From Nostoc sp. UHCC 0702 (GTDB lineage: Bacteria > Cyanobacteriota > Cyanobacteriia > Cyanobacteriales > Nostocaceae), in assembly GCA_017164015.1 (NCBI GenBank), contig CP071065.1:2074501-2138500 (forward strand): a stretch of DNA of 64,000 nt, given 5' to 3'. Under the pieces are notes generated by a model, which saw only the letters and a program-made list of their open reading frames with translations, did no database searches and had not been told where the DNA came from. This document shows positions 52,960 through 61,102 of this stretch, in pieces. Each line of letters opens with the position of its first letter. Positions within the stretch are counted from its first letter, which is position 1. The translations under genes were made by a program, and so were the position numbers.

Positions 52960-54672
52960 CTATATATGCAAGTTAAATGCAGAACAGCTGACAACTTTGA
53001 TTAAATACTGTGTTAATGTAAAGGCATCTACACCTAATTCGGTGCGTTCTTGGGCTGCTAAGATACCCGCTTGCGAATGCCACCAAGCAGCAGTCGCTAC
53101 TATATCTTCTACAGCAATTTGTTTAGTTGCTGCTTGTGCCAACAATCCACCCAGTAGCCCAGTTAACACATCACCACTACCGCCACGCGCCAAAGCTGGA
53201 GTACTTTCGGGATTTATCCAAACTAAACCTTGGGGGTTAGCGATCGCTGTCCTTGCTCCTTTCAACAATACCACAGCCCCAGTTTGTGCCGCTGCTTCTC
53301 TCACAGCTTTGACTCTATCTTGCTTGGGGTCGGCAATATCGGGAAACAACCGCTGAAATTCACCAGTATGGGGTGTAAGTATTGTTGTGGCTTGTCGCTT
53401 TTGTAAGGTGGGGGTAGTTCCCATTTGTGCCAGGATATTTAAACCATCAGCATCAAGAATTAAGCGACCATCGCTGGCTATTACCTGTTGCACAATGGAA
53501 GTAGCATCTGTGGTTAAACCAGGGCCAATAGCGATCGCATTAAACGAACTTAAATCAGTCTTTTGTGGTAATTGTAGTTGAGCGATCGCTCCAGTTTCCG
53601 TTTCTGGACAACCAACAATCAGCGCTTCTGGCAAATGTGACACCAAAAGAGGTTTCAAAGATTCTGGTACTGCAATTGAGAGCATTCCCACACCACTTGC
53701 TCGCGCCCCCAAAGCAGTTAAAATTGCACCACCAGCATAGCGACGCGAACCGCAAATCAAAAGTAAATGACCTTCCTTATACTTGTGGGTAACAGGTAGA
53801 CGGGGTAGCGGTAGAGTAGCAAGTGCCGTTGCTGGTGTAATACGTTTAATTTGAGGTGCATTCCCCACAACAGCTTGCACATCAGCCAAAGGAATATCAA
53901 AATCAATTAACTCAGCTTTGCCGAGATCATCTAAAGCCTGGTCTTGTAACAAACCCAACTTCCACAAACCCAAGCAAAAGGTGTGAGTAGCGCGAATAGC
54001 AGTACCCAAAACCTCACCCGTATCAGTATGCAAACCCGAAGGCAAATCGATACTAATAATTGGCTGATTCCATTCATTAACTTGATTAATTGCAGCAGCG
54101 ATAGAATCGGTGAGCCTTCTTTCTAAGCCATATCCAAACAAACCATCAACCAAAAAATCACAATCTGGCACTTGTGATATTTCCTGATAATATGGGATAC
54201 CCAAACTCTGGGCATACTGTAAGTGCTGGGAGGTTAATTCCTTAAACTTAGAAAAAGGAGAATAAATCCAAACCTCATACCCACGAAAATATAGTTCACG
54301 GGCCACCACCAAAGCATCGCCCCCATTATGACCAGGGCCAACGAGAATTCCGACGCGGGTGCTTGAAAACGACAGGGGAGATGAGGGAGATGAGGGGGAT
54401 GAGGGGGATGAGGGGGATGAGGGAGATGAGGAAGTAATTTCTCCCCCTGCTCCCCTGCTCCCCTGCACCCCTGCTCCCCTGCACCCCTGCACAAAAGCAC
54501 CCTCTCGTCCAAACTTGGGATAGATTTCCTGAATGCGACCGGCAATAAGTCCCGCCACCTTTTCCATCAAAGCTGCTACAGGCATTCCACCGGCAAAGAT
54601 ACGCTCTTCAATATCCCGCATTTGCCCAGCAGTCACGACAACTTGTGAAATTTGTTCTTGTCTGTTTTCCAT
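52960..54672 (-). CDS. nnrE-nnrD: bifunctional NAD(P)HX epimerase/ADP-dependent dehydratase
   Basis: Repairs hydrated NAD(P)H. 570 residues. The N-terminal epimerase (about 1-255) has the strand VGILVGPGHNGGDALVVARE (in LVGPGHNGGDAL) and DFLVDGLFGYGL; the C-terminal kinase-like dehydratase (about 285-550) has ICGSRRYAGGAILTALGA, LTPHTGEFQRLFP, LLKGARTAI and GGSGDVLTGLLGGLLAQ, the ADP-binding site. Residues about 60-103 are a low-complexity insert: CRGAGVQGSRGAGGE (CCCCTGC repeats) then SSPSSPSSPSSP (GATGAGGGG repeats), entering the epimerase before its GPGHNGGD loop. ATG start at 54672. The 3' end is 12 bases from the binding-protein remnant, convergent. Confidence 0.93.
   Translation of the reverse strand: MENRQEQISQVVVTAGQMRDIEERIFAGGMPVAALMEKVAGLIAGRIQEIYPKFGREGAFVQGCRGAGVQGSRGAGGEITSSSPSSPSSPSSPSSPSSPLSFSSTRVGILVGPGHNGGDALVVARELYFRGYEVWIYSPFSKFKELTSQHLQYAQSLGIPYYQEISQVPDCDFLVDGLFGYGLERRLTDSIAAAINQVNEWNQPIISIDLPSGLHTDTGEVLGTAIRATHTFCLGLWKLGLLQDQALDDLGKAELIDFDIPLADVQAVVGNAPQIKRITPATALATLPLPRLPVTHKYKEGHLLLICGSRRYAGGAILTALGARASGVGMLSIAVPESLKPLLVSHLPEALIVGCPETETGAIAQLQLPQKTDLSSFNAIAIGPGLTTDATSIVQQVIASDGRLILDADGLNILAQMGTTPTLQKRQATTILTPHTGEFQRLFPDIADPKQDRVKAVREAAAQTGAVVLLKGARTAIANPQGLVWINPESTPALARGGSGDVLTGLLGGLLAQAATKQIAVEDIVATAAWWHSQAGILAAQERTELGVDAFTLTQYLIKVVSCSAFNLHI
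54373..54490. repeat. two short tandem repeat families inserted in frame in nnrE-nnrD
   Basis: GGGGATGAG-type 9-mers (54373-54432) and CCCCTGCTC/CCCCTGCAC units (54441-54490) lie next to each other in the coding sequence. Both families also occur outside genes (25874-25980, 10141-10180). Their lengths keep the frame, giving Ser-Ser-Pro and Gly/Ala-rich residues. Confidence 0.9.
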
Positions 54673-54710
54673 CAGTTTTCAGTTGCAAGTTAGCAGTTAG
54701 TTGTCAGTTG

Positions 54711-54836
54711 TTATTCTCCCCATCTCCCTCATCTCCCTGATTTCCCTCATCCCCCTCATCTCCCTCATCTCCCTCATCTCCCTCATCTCCTGCTCCCCCG
54801 CACCCCTGCTCCCCTGCTCCCCATCCCCCTGTCTTT
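54711..54836. repeat. CATCTCCCT and CCCCTGCTC tandem repeats
   Basis: About eight 9-mers related to TCATCTCCC are followed by CCCCTGCTC-type units. They fill the gap between nnrE-nnrD and the SPOR-like gene and are the same two families, in the same order, as those inside nnrE-nnrD, about 300 bases away. Confidence 0.85.
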
Positions 54837-54840
54837 TCAC

Positions 54841-55647
54841 TCACTTTCCGTAGTAAACCCTAGCATCACCGAATCCCAAATTTTGCAGGCGGTTGTTCCA
54901 TTCTTCTGCTTCTGTTCGCCGAGCAAAAGGCCCTACTGCTACGTGTGGCCCTCGCGGGGCTTGTCTTTGAAGTATAAACCCATACAACCCTGTACTTTGT
55001 CTGATTCTTTGTGCGATCGCAGGTAACTCTTCCGATTTAGCGGGAATAGCTACATAGTAGCTAGAACTTTGTCCCCTATAAACGTCTCTATCACCCCTAT
55101 TAGGAGAATTAGGAGAATTAGGTATTTGTTGTCCGTTACCAAAGTTAACAATCTGTGCGCCATAAATCTGATATGACTCAAGTTGTCTAACCCGTTCTTG
55201 AGCGCCAGATAGTCTGCTAAAAACTCCTGACTGAATCACAGAACGACCTTGATATGGACGGATGTAAGCTCCAGGTTCAATCCGACGTACTTGTTGCAGG
55301 GTTTGGTTATTATAATTATCAACGTACACTAAGTAACGCTGAAAATTCTGGCCATATTGATTAAACTGCCCTGATTGCGACGGCACAAACTCCTGCACTG
55401 ATTGAGAAGGCACAAACTCCTGCACTGATTGGGAAGGTTGCAACTGTGGTAAAGGCTGCTCCCCATAGGGTACCGTTTGGATATCTGGCGGTGGCGGTAA
55501 ACTGTCAACTACTCTTTGCTGAGCTAGCAACAAATTGCTGTTGTAGATTTGCGCTTGTGCTGGAATTGATTGGGATAGCAGCGCCAAACCTCCCAACAAT
55601 AAGGACACCATCTCAAATCTGATAAATTTACCCCGTATTTTGGACAT
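54841..55647 (-). CDS. SPOR-like exported protein
   Basis: 268 residues. A signal peptide (FEMVSLLLGGLALLSQSIPAQAQ) is followed by a Pro/Gln-rich linker with two tandem PSQSVQEFV units, then two SPOR-like segments: residues about 100-165 (RYLVYVDNYNNQTLQQVRRI, VIQSGVFSRLSGAQERVRQL) and about 195-268 (YYVAIPAKSEELPAIAQRI, VAVGPFARRTEAEEWNNRL). SPOR domains bind denuded septal peptidoglycan. It is probably periplasmic and tied to the cell wall. ATG at 55647. Confidence 0.8.
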   Translation of the reverse strand: MSKIRGKFIRFEMVSLLLGGLALLSQSIPAQAQIYNSNLLLAQQRVVDSLPPPPDIQTVPYGEQPLPQLQPSQSVQEFVPSQSVQEFVPSQSGQFNQYGQNFQRYLVYVDNYNNQTLQQVRRIEPGAYIRPYQGRSVIQSGVFSRLSGAQERVRQLESYQIYGAQIVNFGNGQQIPNSPNSPNRGDRDVYRGQSSSYYVAIPAKSEELPAIAQRIRQSTGLYGFILQRQAPRGPHVAVGPFARRTEAEEWNNRLQNLGFGDARVYYGK

Positions 55648-55824
55648 AGTAAATTCTACGTAAAATCAATGTTTTCAGTCTCTATATCTCTCAAATGCTC
55701 AAGTAATGCTCACTTTGAGAGCGTACCATGCTCATAGAGATTAATTTATCCGTTTACTTTCTAAAATACTCCAACTATTACTTAAAGTAATCATCAATGT
55801 AAGCATGATTAAGGATACAACCAA

Positions 55825-55850
55825 TAAAAAAGCACCCCCTTGAGGGATGC
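55825..55850 (-). terminator. intrinsic terminator of the SAP-domain gene
   Basis: On the minus strand, GCATCCCT-caa-GGGGGTGC is followed by TTTTTTATT. It lies 35 bases past the stop of the 55885-56262 gene and has the shape of a Rho-independent terminator, with one G-U-rich arm. Confidence 0.75.
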
Positions 55851-55884
55851 TGTAAACAAATGATCAAACGCTTACTTGATAGTG

Positions 55885-56262
55885 CTATTGGCTCAACAGA
55901 TTAACTACCTCACTCAGGAGTAACTTGACCTTGTATAGGGTGTATAGCCTTTCTTGCTCATACCTGTCTGGGTACTCCATCCTTTTGCCTTCCTGCGAAA
56001 ATCTAATCAACGCTATTTGTTCAGTAGTTGGTTCACTGATCTCATCAAGTGCTTCCCCAATACTTTGAATACTTCCAAAGCTCGGTGATTTTATTCCTCT
56101 GCCTTGTCTAATTTGGTGTAAAGCTAATCCTGGGAATGCCATTAAAGAGGTGATTAAGCTATTTTTGTACCCTGCATTTCCTGTTGGCTTGATGCTGTAT
56201 CGTAAGCACAACGCTTTTAACTCTTGAAGCGTCATCGCTTCAAGTTCTGAACGTCTAAACAT
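55885..56262 (-). CDS. SAP-like domain protein, unknown function
   Basis: 125 residues from ATG 56262 (MFRRSELEAMTLQELKALCL). The longer frame from GTG 56328 would run through the 9-bp palindrome between this and the divergent gene, so I take the internal ATG, with AGAGG upstream. The first 45 residues resemble a SAP motif (ELEAMTLQELKALCLRYSIK..YKNSLITSLM), a two-helix DNA-binding fold. The C-terminal part is helical and charged (EEISEPTTEQIALIRFSQEG). It diverges from the ribbon-helix-helix-like gene at 56391. Confidence 0.6.
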   Translation of the reverse strand: MFRRSELEAMTLQELKALCLRYSIKPTGNAGYKNSLITSLMAFPGLALHQIRQGRGIKSPSFGSIQSIGEALDEISEPTTEQIALIRFSQEGKRMEYPDRYEQERLYTLYKVKLLLSEVVNLLSQ

Positions 56263-56295
56263 ACAATAGAATTGCCTCTTGATAAAAGACGGTAT

Positions 56296-56330
56296 CGGTG
56301 GGTAACAACTTTCCACGGATGTACCCACCG
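56296..56330. promoter_or_regulatory. inverted repeat between divergent SAP and RHH genes
   Basis: CGGTGGGTA (56296-56304) and TACCCACCG (56322-56330) are perfect 9-bp arms 17 bases apart, a spacing that suits a dimeric DNA-binding protein. It lies in the 128-base gap between the divergent starts at 56262 and 56391 and is a likely operator for both. Confidence 0.6.
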
Positions 56331-56390
56331 ATTTAAATAGCCTATTCTAATGGTTTCATTGGTATCAACTAGTATTTATATTTCTCAACA

Positions 56391-56579
56391 ATGCCTAATC
56401 CTAAAGGTAATCCACAAAATTTTGAACCAGCACAACCAAAGGGAGAGAAACCATTCACCGACCAATTAAGCTTTAGAGTCACCAAGGAAATGAAGGAAGA
56501 GGTAAAGGCACATAACGATCCCGCCGACTTCTGTAGACGTGCGATTCAGAAAGCGCTAGATGAAGAGAAAGGGAAATAG
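56391..56579 (+). CDS. small ribbon-helix-helix-like protein
   Basis: 62 residues. After a polar N-terminus (PNPKGNPQNFEPAQPKGEK) the segment LSFRVTKEMKEEVKAHNDPA then DFCRRAIQKALDEEK has the strand-helix-helix pattern of CopG/Arc-type DNA-binding proteins (beta strand LSFRV, helix KEMKEEVKA, helix FCRRAIQKAL). There is no strong ribosome site; AACA ATG. It diverges from the SAP-like gene across a palindrome. The pair could be a regulator and its target or a plasmid-like remnant; a toxin-antitoxin role has no support. Confidence 0.6.
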   Translation: MPNPKGNPQNFEPAQPKGEKPFTDQLSFRVTKEMKEEVKAHNDPADFCRRAIQKALDEEKGK

Positions 56580-57042
56580 CCAGAGGTAAGTTGTATCTCC
56601 AAGCCCATACACAGTAACCGATTAAAATAGCCATTACAGCAGTTTTCATTTATTTAGATCACACTCTTGCGTTCTTATTTGCGCCTTTGCAACGCCAGTT
56701 GCTTCAAGTCGGCAGAGCCGCCCAACGCACTGGCTCGCCTTTGCGTGAAGCCAAAAAAATATGGTTCATTTACCTGAAAATAGCCATTAAGCAGTAAGAC
56801 CGCTGTTTGAAGTTGTTGACTGACATTACCAGCCTGGTAACGCGAAAAAACCTCAAACAAACTGAAGTGCTTCACTACCAAGCCTTTGAGGAGATATATG
56901 CTAGAATTGGACAGTCACGAAGTTACCGTGTCACACTTGTATGAAAAGCCTCTAATTGCATACGGAGTTGAGCGTTACCGTTACAAAGGATTTTTAAATT
57001 TTTAATTCCTGAAGCGGTACTAGCCTAGCAAAATTTAAAGAT
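56580..57042. repeat. intergenic region with a dispersed cyanobacterial repeat
   Basis: The segment GCCAGTTGCTTCAAGTCGG then CAGAGCCGCCCAACGCACTGG (about 56691-56728) recurs after mnmA (58153-58190). A 68-codon minus-strand frame (56675-56881) crosses it and is not called. The mnmA promoter must lie in the last 150 bases; TTGCAT.. TTACAA hexamers near 56957-56985 are possible but unconvincing. Confidence 0.45.
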
Positions 57043-58119
57043 ATGAAAAAAGTCGTAGTTGGTCTTTCTGGTGGCGTTGACAGTTCTACCGCCGCTGCTA
57101 TCCTACATAATCAGGGCGCCGAAGTGATTGGTCTGACCCTTTGGCTGATGAAAGGCAAAGGACAATGTTGCTCTGAAGGAATGATCGACGCGGCTTATAT
57201 CTGTGAACAACTGGGAATTCCCCATCAGGTTGTGGATATTCGAGATGTCTTTCAGACAAATATTATTGATTATTTGGTAACTGGTTATAGCGCGGGAATC
57301 ACGCCTTTGCCTTGCTCCCAGTGCAATAAAACAGTCAAGTTTGGGCCAATGGTACAATATGCCCGTGAACAACTGGGATGCGATCGCATTGCTACGGGTC
57401 ATTATGCCCAAATTCGCTATGAGGAAGCTACTGGGCGTTACCAGTTGCTAAGAGCAGTTGACCGCAACAAAGACCAGTCATACTTCCTTTATGATTTGTC
57501 TCAGGATTTACTCGCTGCGTCTGTGTTTCCTCTGGGTGAACTGCAAAAAGCAGACACGCGCCGCATCGCTGCTGAATACGGACTGAAAACCGCTGATAAG
57601 CCAGAAAGCCAAGACTTGTGCTTAGTGGAAAGTAACGGTTCCATGCGGGCATTTTTGGATAAGTATCTAGCCCCCAAAAAAGGCGATATTGTGGATACCA
57701 CAGGCAAAATTTTGGGACAGCATGATGGTATCCATCACTACACCATTGGTCAGCGTAAAGGGTTGGGTGTTGCAGCCCCCGAACCGCTGTATGTGATTGA
57801 ATTAGATGCAGTCAATAATAAAGTGATAGTAGGCGATCGCACCAAGGCAACCCAACCAGAATGTACAGTTAATCGGGTAAACTGGGTTTCTATAGCTGAA
57901 CCATCGACCCCGATTCATGCCGAAGTGCAAATTCGTTATCGTTCCGCCCCTGTACCAGTGACAGTTATACCTCTGGAAAACTCCCGTGTGCGCCTAGTGT
58001 TTGATGAACCCCAGTTCAGCATCACTCCCGGACAAGCTGCGGTGTGGTACGACGGGGATAAGGTATTAGGTGGCGGTATTATTGAACAATTTAGCTTAAA
58101 CAGCAATTCATCTCGATGA
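57043..58119 (+). CDS. mnmA: tRNA-specific 2-thiouridylase
   Basis: Thiolates U34 of Lys, Glu and Gln tRNAs. 358 residues. PP-loop [15 protein letters not shown] (residues 6-20); the catalytic Cys in [14 protein letters not shown] (about 94-97); the second Cys in SQDLCLVE (about 191); the tRNA-binding [17 protein letters not shown]; and a C-terminal beta-barrel ending ALLGGGI-like [10 protein letters not shown]. Both cysteines of the thiolation pair are present. ATG at 57043; the upstream TTTAAAGATATG has no strong Shine-Dalgarno. It stands alone. Confidence 0.95.
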   Translation: MKKVVVGLSGGVDSSTAAAILHNQGAEVIGLTLWLMKGKGQCCSEGMIDAAYICEQLGIPHQVVDIRDVFQTNIIDYLVTGYSAGITPLPCSQCNKTVKFGPMVQYAREQLGCDRIATGHYAQIRYEEATGRYQLLRAVDRNKDQSYFLYDLSQDLLAASVFPLGELQKADTRRIAAEYGLKTADKPESQDLCLVESNGSMRAFLDKYLAPKKGDIVDTTGKILGQHDGIHHYTIGQRKGLGVAAPEPLYVIELDAVNNKVIVGDRTKATQPECTVNRVNWVSIAEPSTPIHAEVQIRYRSAPVPVTVIPLENSRVRLVFDEPQFSITPGQAAVWYDGDKVLGGGIIEQFSLNSNSSR

Positions 58120-58239
58120 ATTGCTGGTGAGTTGACGACAGTCTCCCGACGGCAGTTGCTACAAGTCGGCAGAGCCGCCCAACGCACTGCCTCACCAATG
58201 CGATAGCAAGGGAGGGAGACATGGAGGAAACGAACAATC
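58120..58239. repeat. inverted repeat and dispersed repeat after mnmA
   Basis: GTCTCCC (58140) and GGGAGAC (58213) bracket the repeat TTGCTACAAGTCGGCAGAGC also seen at about 56695. A simple role as terminator for mnmA is possible; no T run is visible. Confidence 0.45.
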
Positions 58240-58545
58240 TTAATCTTCTGGTTGTTGCTGATTTTCAATGTATTTTCGTAGTGTTGAAACAGTAACACCA
58301 CCGCAACTGGCAATAAAATAAGAACCGTTCCAAAAGACATCTTTACTGTAAAAAACTTTTAAATGTTCAGAAAATTCTTGCCTCAGTTTTCTAGAGGAAA
58401 TTGCTTTTAAATTATTGACCAATTTGCTGAGTTCTAAATCAGGATGGTATTGAAAAAGAAGATGTACGTGATTATCTTCAGCGTTAAACTCAACAAGTTT
58501 AGAATTCCACTTTATTAATAACTCCTCAAAAACAGTATGTAGGAC
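58240..58545 (-). pseudogene. IS200-type TnpA, N-terminus missing
   Basis: From about 58545 the minus strand reads LHTVFEELLIKWNSKLVEF, then NAEDNHVHLLFQYHPDLELS and KLVNNLKAISSRKLRQEF, ending GGVTVSTLRKYIENQQ. The HUH motif (NHVHLLF) and catalytic Tyr (LRKYIENQ) survive, but a stop precedes VLHTVFEE and the first 40 or so residues are gone. Unlike the intact tnpA at 39597, this belongs to a different branch of Y1 transposases. It ends in an AGGACTTATCC that resembles MITE ends of this window. Confidence 0.85.
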
Positions 58546-58861
58546 TTATCCAAGCAACCCAAATACACACCGAGTCTATGGACGTACAGTTAAAAAATTT
58601 GTGCGTAGACGAACAGCAGACGTGAAGTTTCGTTATGCTCAGTTGCTCATCTGGGGAAAGCAAAATCCTATCAATTTAGTTGCCGTAAGCGGATCTAGGC
58701 TACGGAGCGTAATCGAACGCGTTTAAACGCAACAACACCAAAAATTTAACGGACAATATATGTTATGGGCTTGAAAAAATTGCTTCAAACCCTTGCTAGA
58801 ACTGGGTAAAGAGAAACATTTTACACAATCGATACGGTGTTTATGGGAAGACGCTAGACTG
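58546..58861. other. unexplained 316-base stretch
   Basis: On the plus strand one frame from about 58573 reads RVYGRTVKKFVRRRTADVKF, then RYAQLLIWGKQNPINLVAVS, a basic protein-like stretch of about 50 codons with no start codon or known family. It lies between two transposase fragments and may be another remnant. No hairpin or RNA was seen. Confidence 0.3.
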
Positions 58862-59161
58862 CTAAACAGATCCAAAAGGAGCTTCAGTTTGCTCAAGCAC
58901 GAGAAGCTTATGTTCTTTTTGCGTTGGTATCTGTTGGATGTACAACCGCATCAGGTTCTGTCTATGAGGTCTACCATCTTGCAGGGATTCATAAATACTC
59001 GGCCATTTTCGGCGAAATACTGGGCTGAGGGAAAAGTCTGCCAGGCTGTAGGCATTGCCGGTTAACAACACAGCATCTGTCAACGGCTTTGTTGCATCAC
59101 GAGCTTTTCCCAAATGTTTGTAAGCGGCTTGACGAAATGCTTTAAGTCTGGCAAGTTTCAT
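58862..59161 (-). pseudogene. N-terminal fragment of a DDE-type transposase
   Basis: The 99-residue frame (MKLARLKAFRQAAYKHLGKA, then DAVLLTGNAYSLADFSLSPV and FRRKWPSIYESLQDGRPHRQ) looks like the start of a cyanobacterial transposase whose N-terminal helix cluster reads this way. After QQIPTQ the sequence turns into unrelated residues and stops, so the catalytic part is lost. Resemblance is from memory of the family; moderate confidence. Confidence 0.55.
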
Positions 59162-59426
59162 TTTGCTAGCTGAGAGTTGGTAGTTCTTCTTTCAGTTTCT
59201 ACCAATGGGGGGTGTATTCAATCACACTCCCTTTTTTCTTCTGAATCTAGCCGTTTTAGTCTAAACGCCAATATATATCGTGTCCGGTTAAAGACTTATC
59301 ATTAAGACCGCTCTTGAGCAGGGGAGCAGGTGAGCAGCCGCGCGACTGCTGTCGCTTGACCCGACAGCCTTTGTAAGTGGCGTTGGGAACCCTCCTTGGA
59401 ACTTTCTGCAAAATCCAAAATTGGTA
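59162..59426. repeat. gap with a MITE end and CCCCTGCTC-like traces
   Basis: Around 59275 the sequence ATATCGTGTCCGGTTAA is one end of the ATATCATGTCCG family; the matching far end is not seen. Nearby AGCAGGGGAGCAGGTGAGCAG is a degenerate CTGCTCCCC repeat. No gene. Confidence 0.5.
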
Positions 59427-61028
59427 TTAGCTTTGTTCGCCAACCGAAATCAGATGTGAGATATTTTGATATCCATACCCTTGGGTAAATCCTCTATCTT
59501 CCAAGAGTAAAATAACTTTCCTCAGTTCATCTTCAAGTTGCTGCTGACTACCCAACTCAGCCAATAGCATTTTTTGAATGGGTTTAACAATCCGTCTAAT
59601 TTGCTCTTGATTGAGTTCCTCATCTTTTGGATGTTCTGTGATGAAACTATGACTAATAAACAGTTCAGAACCTTCAATACTTTGACTTTTAATTACTTGG
59701 ATAATTTCTAGTAAATTTTTTTGAACAAATCGCTTCGTAGTATACTTCAAAATCACTGGATCTAGTATATAGCGTATGGGAATATCTTCTATATTTTTAG
59801 CAATTAAAGAACGTCTTTCTATTAAATCATTTAAAGTTTGAAATAACTGATTATAAGATAAAAACTGTTTAATATCTTGTACTAGCTGATTCCAAGTAGC
59901 TGAATTGCGTCTGAGAGCTACCCAATATATTAGATTGATTTCATCTTTTTTGATTACTTTAAATTGCTGATCTAAAAAGTCAGTAATCACATCATCAACA
60001 AAAATCGATATATCCATAAATGGCGAAATTTCACCATCAAATACAGTATGAATCTGCGGTGTAATTCTTTTAAGTATCCACGGGTTACTATAACGCCTGC
60101 TAAATTCCTCTAATTCCCTATCTGTACCAGATAGACCTTCTGCTATTAAAATTTCTTTTGCTTCTTGGTAGGTTAAAGCTCCCAATTTTTTGCAACGAAC
60201 TAATTGTCCCTCTAATATTTGGATATTAGGAGTTATTTTTCTACTTACTAATAATAAATTGCTTTTATGGGTATTTTTGGCAATTTTCTCTAAAAATAGG
60301 CTATATTTTGCATAATCTTCGCTATCAGCACCTGTGATTTCTTCCCAATTATCCAGTATTATTAAACATTTTTGTTCCTGTAAATACTGCATGATTTGAG
60401 AAATATCCCCTGATTCTTTTTCACCTTTAGATAGGAATTGTACTAGTTTTATCAGGATTTGTTCAAATGGAGGTGCTGATTCTAGAGAAAGCCAGATTAA
60501 GTAATCATATTTATCAGCAATTTTATCTACTAAATGGCGAATTAAGGCGCTTTTCCCAATTCCTCCTATTCCGTGAACAATAACTAACCGACAACGTTCT
60601 TGAGTCAGCCATTTCCGAAGTTCAGCTAACTCTTGGGTGCGACCATAAAAACTAGACAGAGGAGGTGCTTCGCTCAGGTTGATGCGGGATTCTACATCAT
60701 TTTCTGCTATTTTTTCCCACTGTAAGTCTAACACTTGGCAAAAAGCTTTGAATGTAACAGCATTAATGGCTTGCCTTGCTTCCCGAAAGCGTTTCCAAGT
60801 TGCTAAAGCTACAGCGTATGTTTGGGTATTATCCCAATTTAGATGTGGTTCTAGAATTTTACTTGCTTCCCTAAGAAATATTTCATCCATATCCCAAGCC
60901 TTTTCAATCTTGCCTTGTAACTCAATTCTTTCCTTTCTGGCTTGTTCAATTTTTTTTCTTCTGGCTTCCTTAATGAGTGTTTTTCCTCTTTCAGAAACTT
61001 TGAGGGTTAAGCGTTGTCTTTTAGGCAT
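59427..61028 (-). CDS. STAND (NB-ARC-like) P-loop NTPase, no C-terminal repeats
   Basis: 533 residues. Residues 1-110 are a basic helical domain with an HTH-like segment (TYAVALATWKRFREARQAINA, in pieces) seen at the N-terminus of many cyanobacterial STAND proteins. SSFYGRTQELAELRKWL leads to the NTPase: Walker A VIVHGIGGIGKSALIRHLV (about 150-168), Walker B KCLIILDNWEEI (about 215), then a sensor LLLVSRK (about 258). A winged-helix-like region follows, to GFTQGYGYQNISHLI. In relatives known to me that last motif continues into pentapeptide or WD40 repeats; here it stops within ten residues. It follows the receptor kinase by 74 bases on the same strand and is probably cotranscribed. ATG at 61028. 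Confidence 0.85.
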   Translation of the reverse strand: MPKRQRLTLKVSERGKTLIKEARRKKIEQARKERIELQGKIEKAWDMDEIFLREASKILEPHLNWDNTQTYAVALATWKRFREARQAINAVTFKAFCQVLDLQWEKIAENDVESRINLSEAPPLSSFYGRTQELAELRKWLTQERCRLVIVHGIGGIGKSALIRHLVDKIADKYDYLIWLSLESAPPFEQILIKLVQFLSKGEKESGDISQIMQYLQEQKCLIILDNWEEITGADSEDYAKYSLFLEKIAKNTHKSNLLLVSRKITPNIQILEGQLVRCKKLGALTYQEAKEILIAEGLSGTDRELEEFSRRYSNPWILKRITPQIHTVFDGEISPFMDISIFVDDVITDFLDQQFKVIKKDEINLIYWVALRRNSATWNQLVQDIKQFLSYNQLFQTLNDLIERRSLIAKNIEDIPIRYILDPVILKYTTKRFVQKNLLEIIQVIKSQSIEGSELFISHSFITEHPKDEELNQEQIRRIVKPIQKMLLAELGSQQQLEDELRKVILLLEDRGFTQGYGYQNISHLISVGEQS

Positions 61029-61102
61029 AAATCCAAGGTTTTTGGAGAAAAAATCATATTGTTACAACAATAGGGAAGCTATTTATATAACAATAATTGC
61101 TG

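Noticed and set aside
54373..54836. Possible CRISPR array from regular 9-bp repeats
   Set aside because: Units are contiguous with no spacers; these are short tandem repeats, and no cas genes are present.
56675..56881. 68-codon minus-strand frame
   Set aside because: Overlaps a dispersed repeat also found at 58153-58190; no ribosome site.
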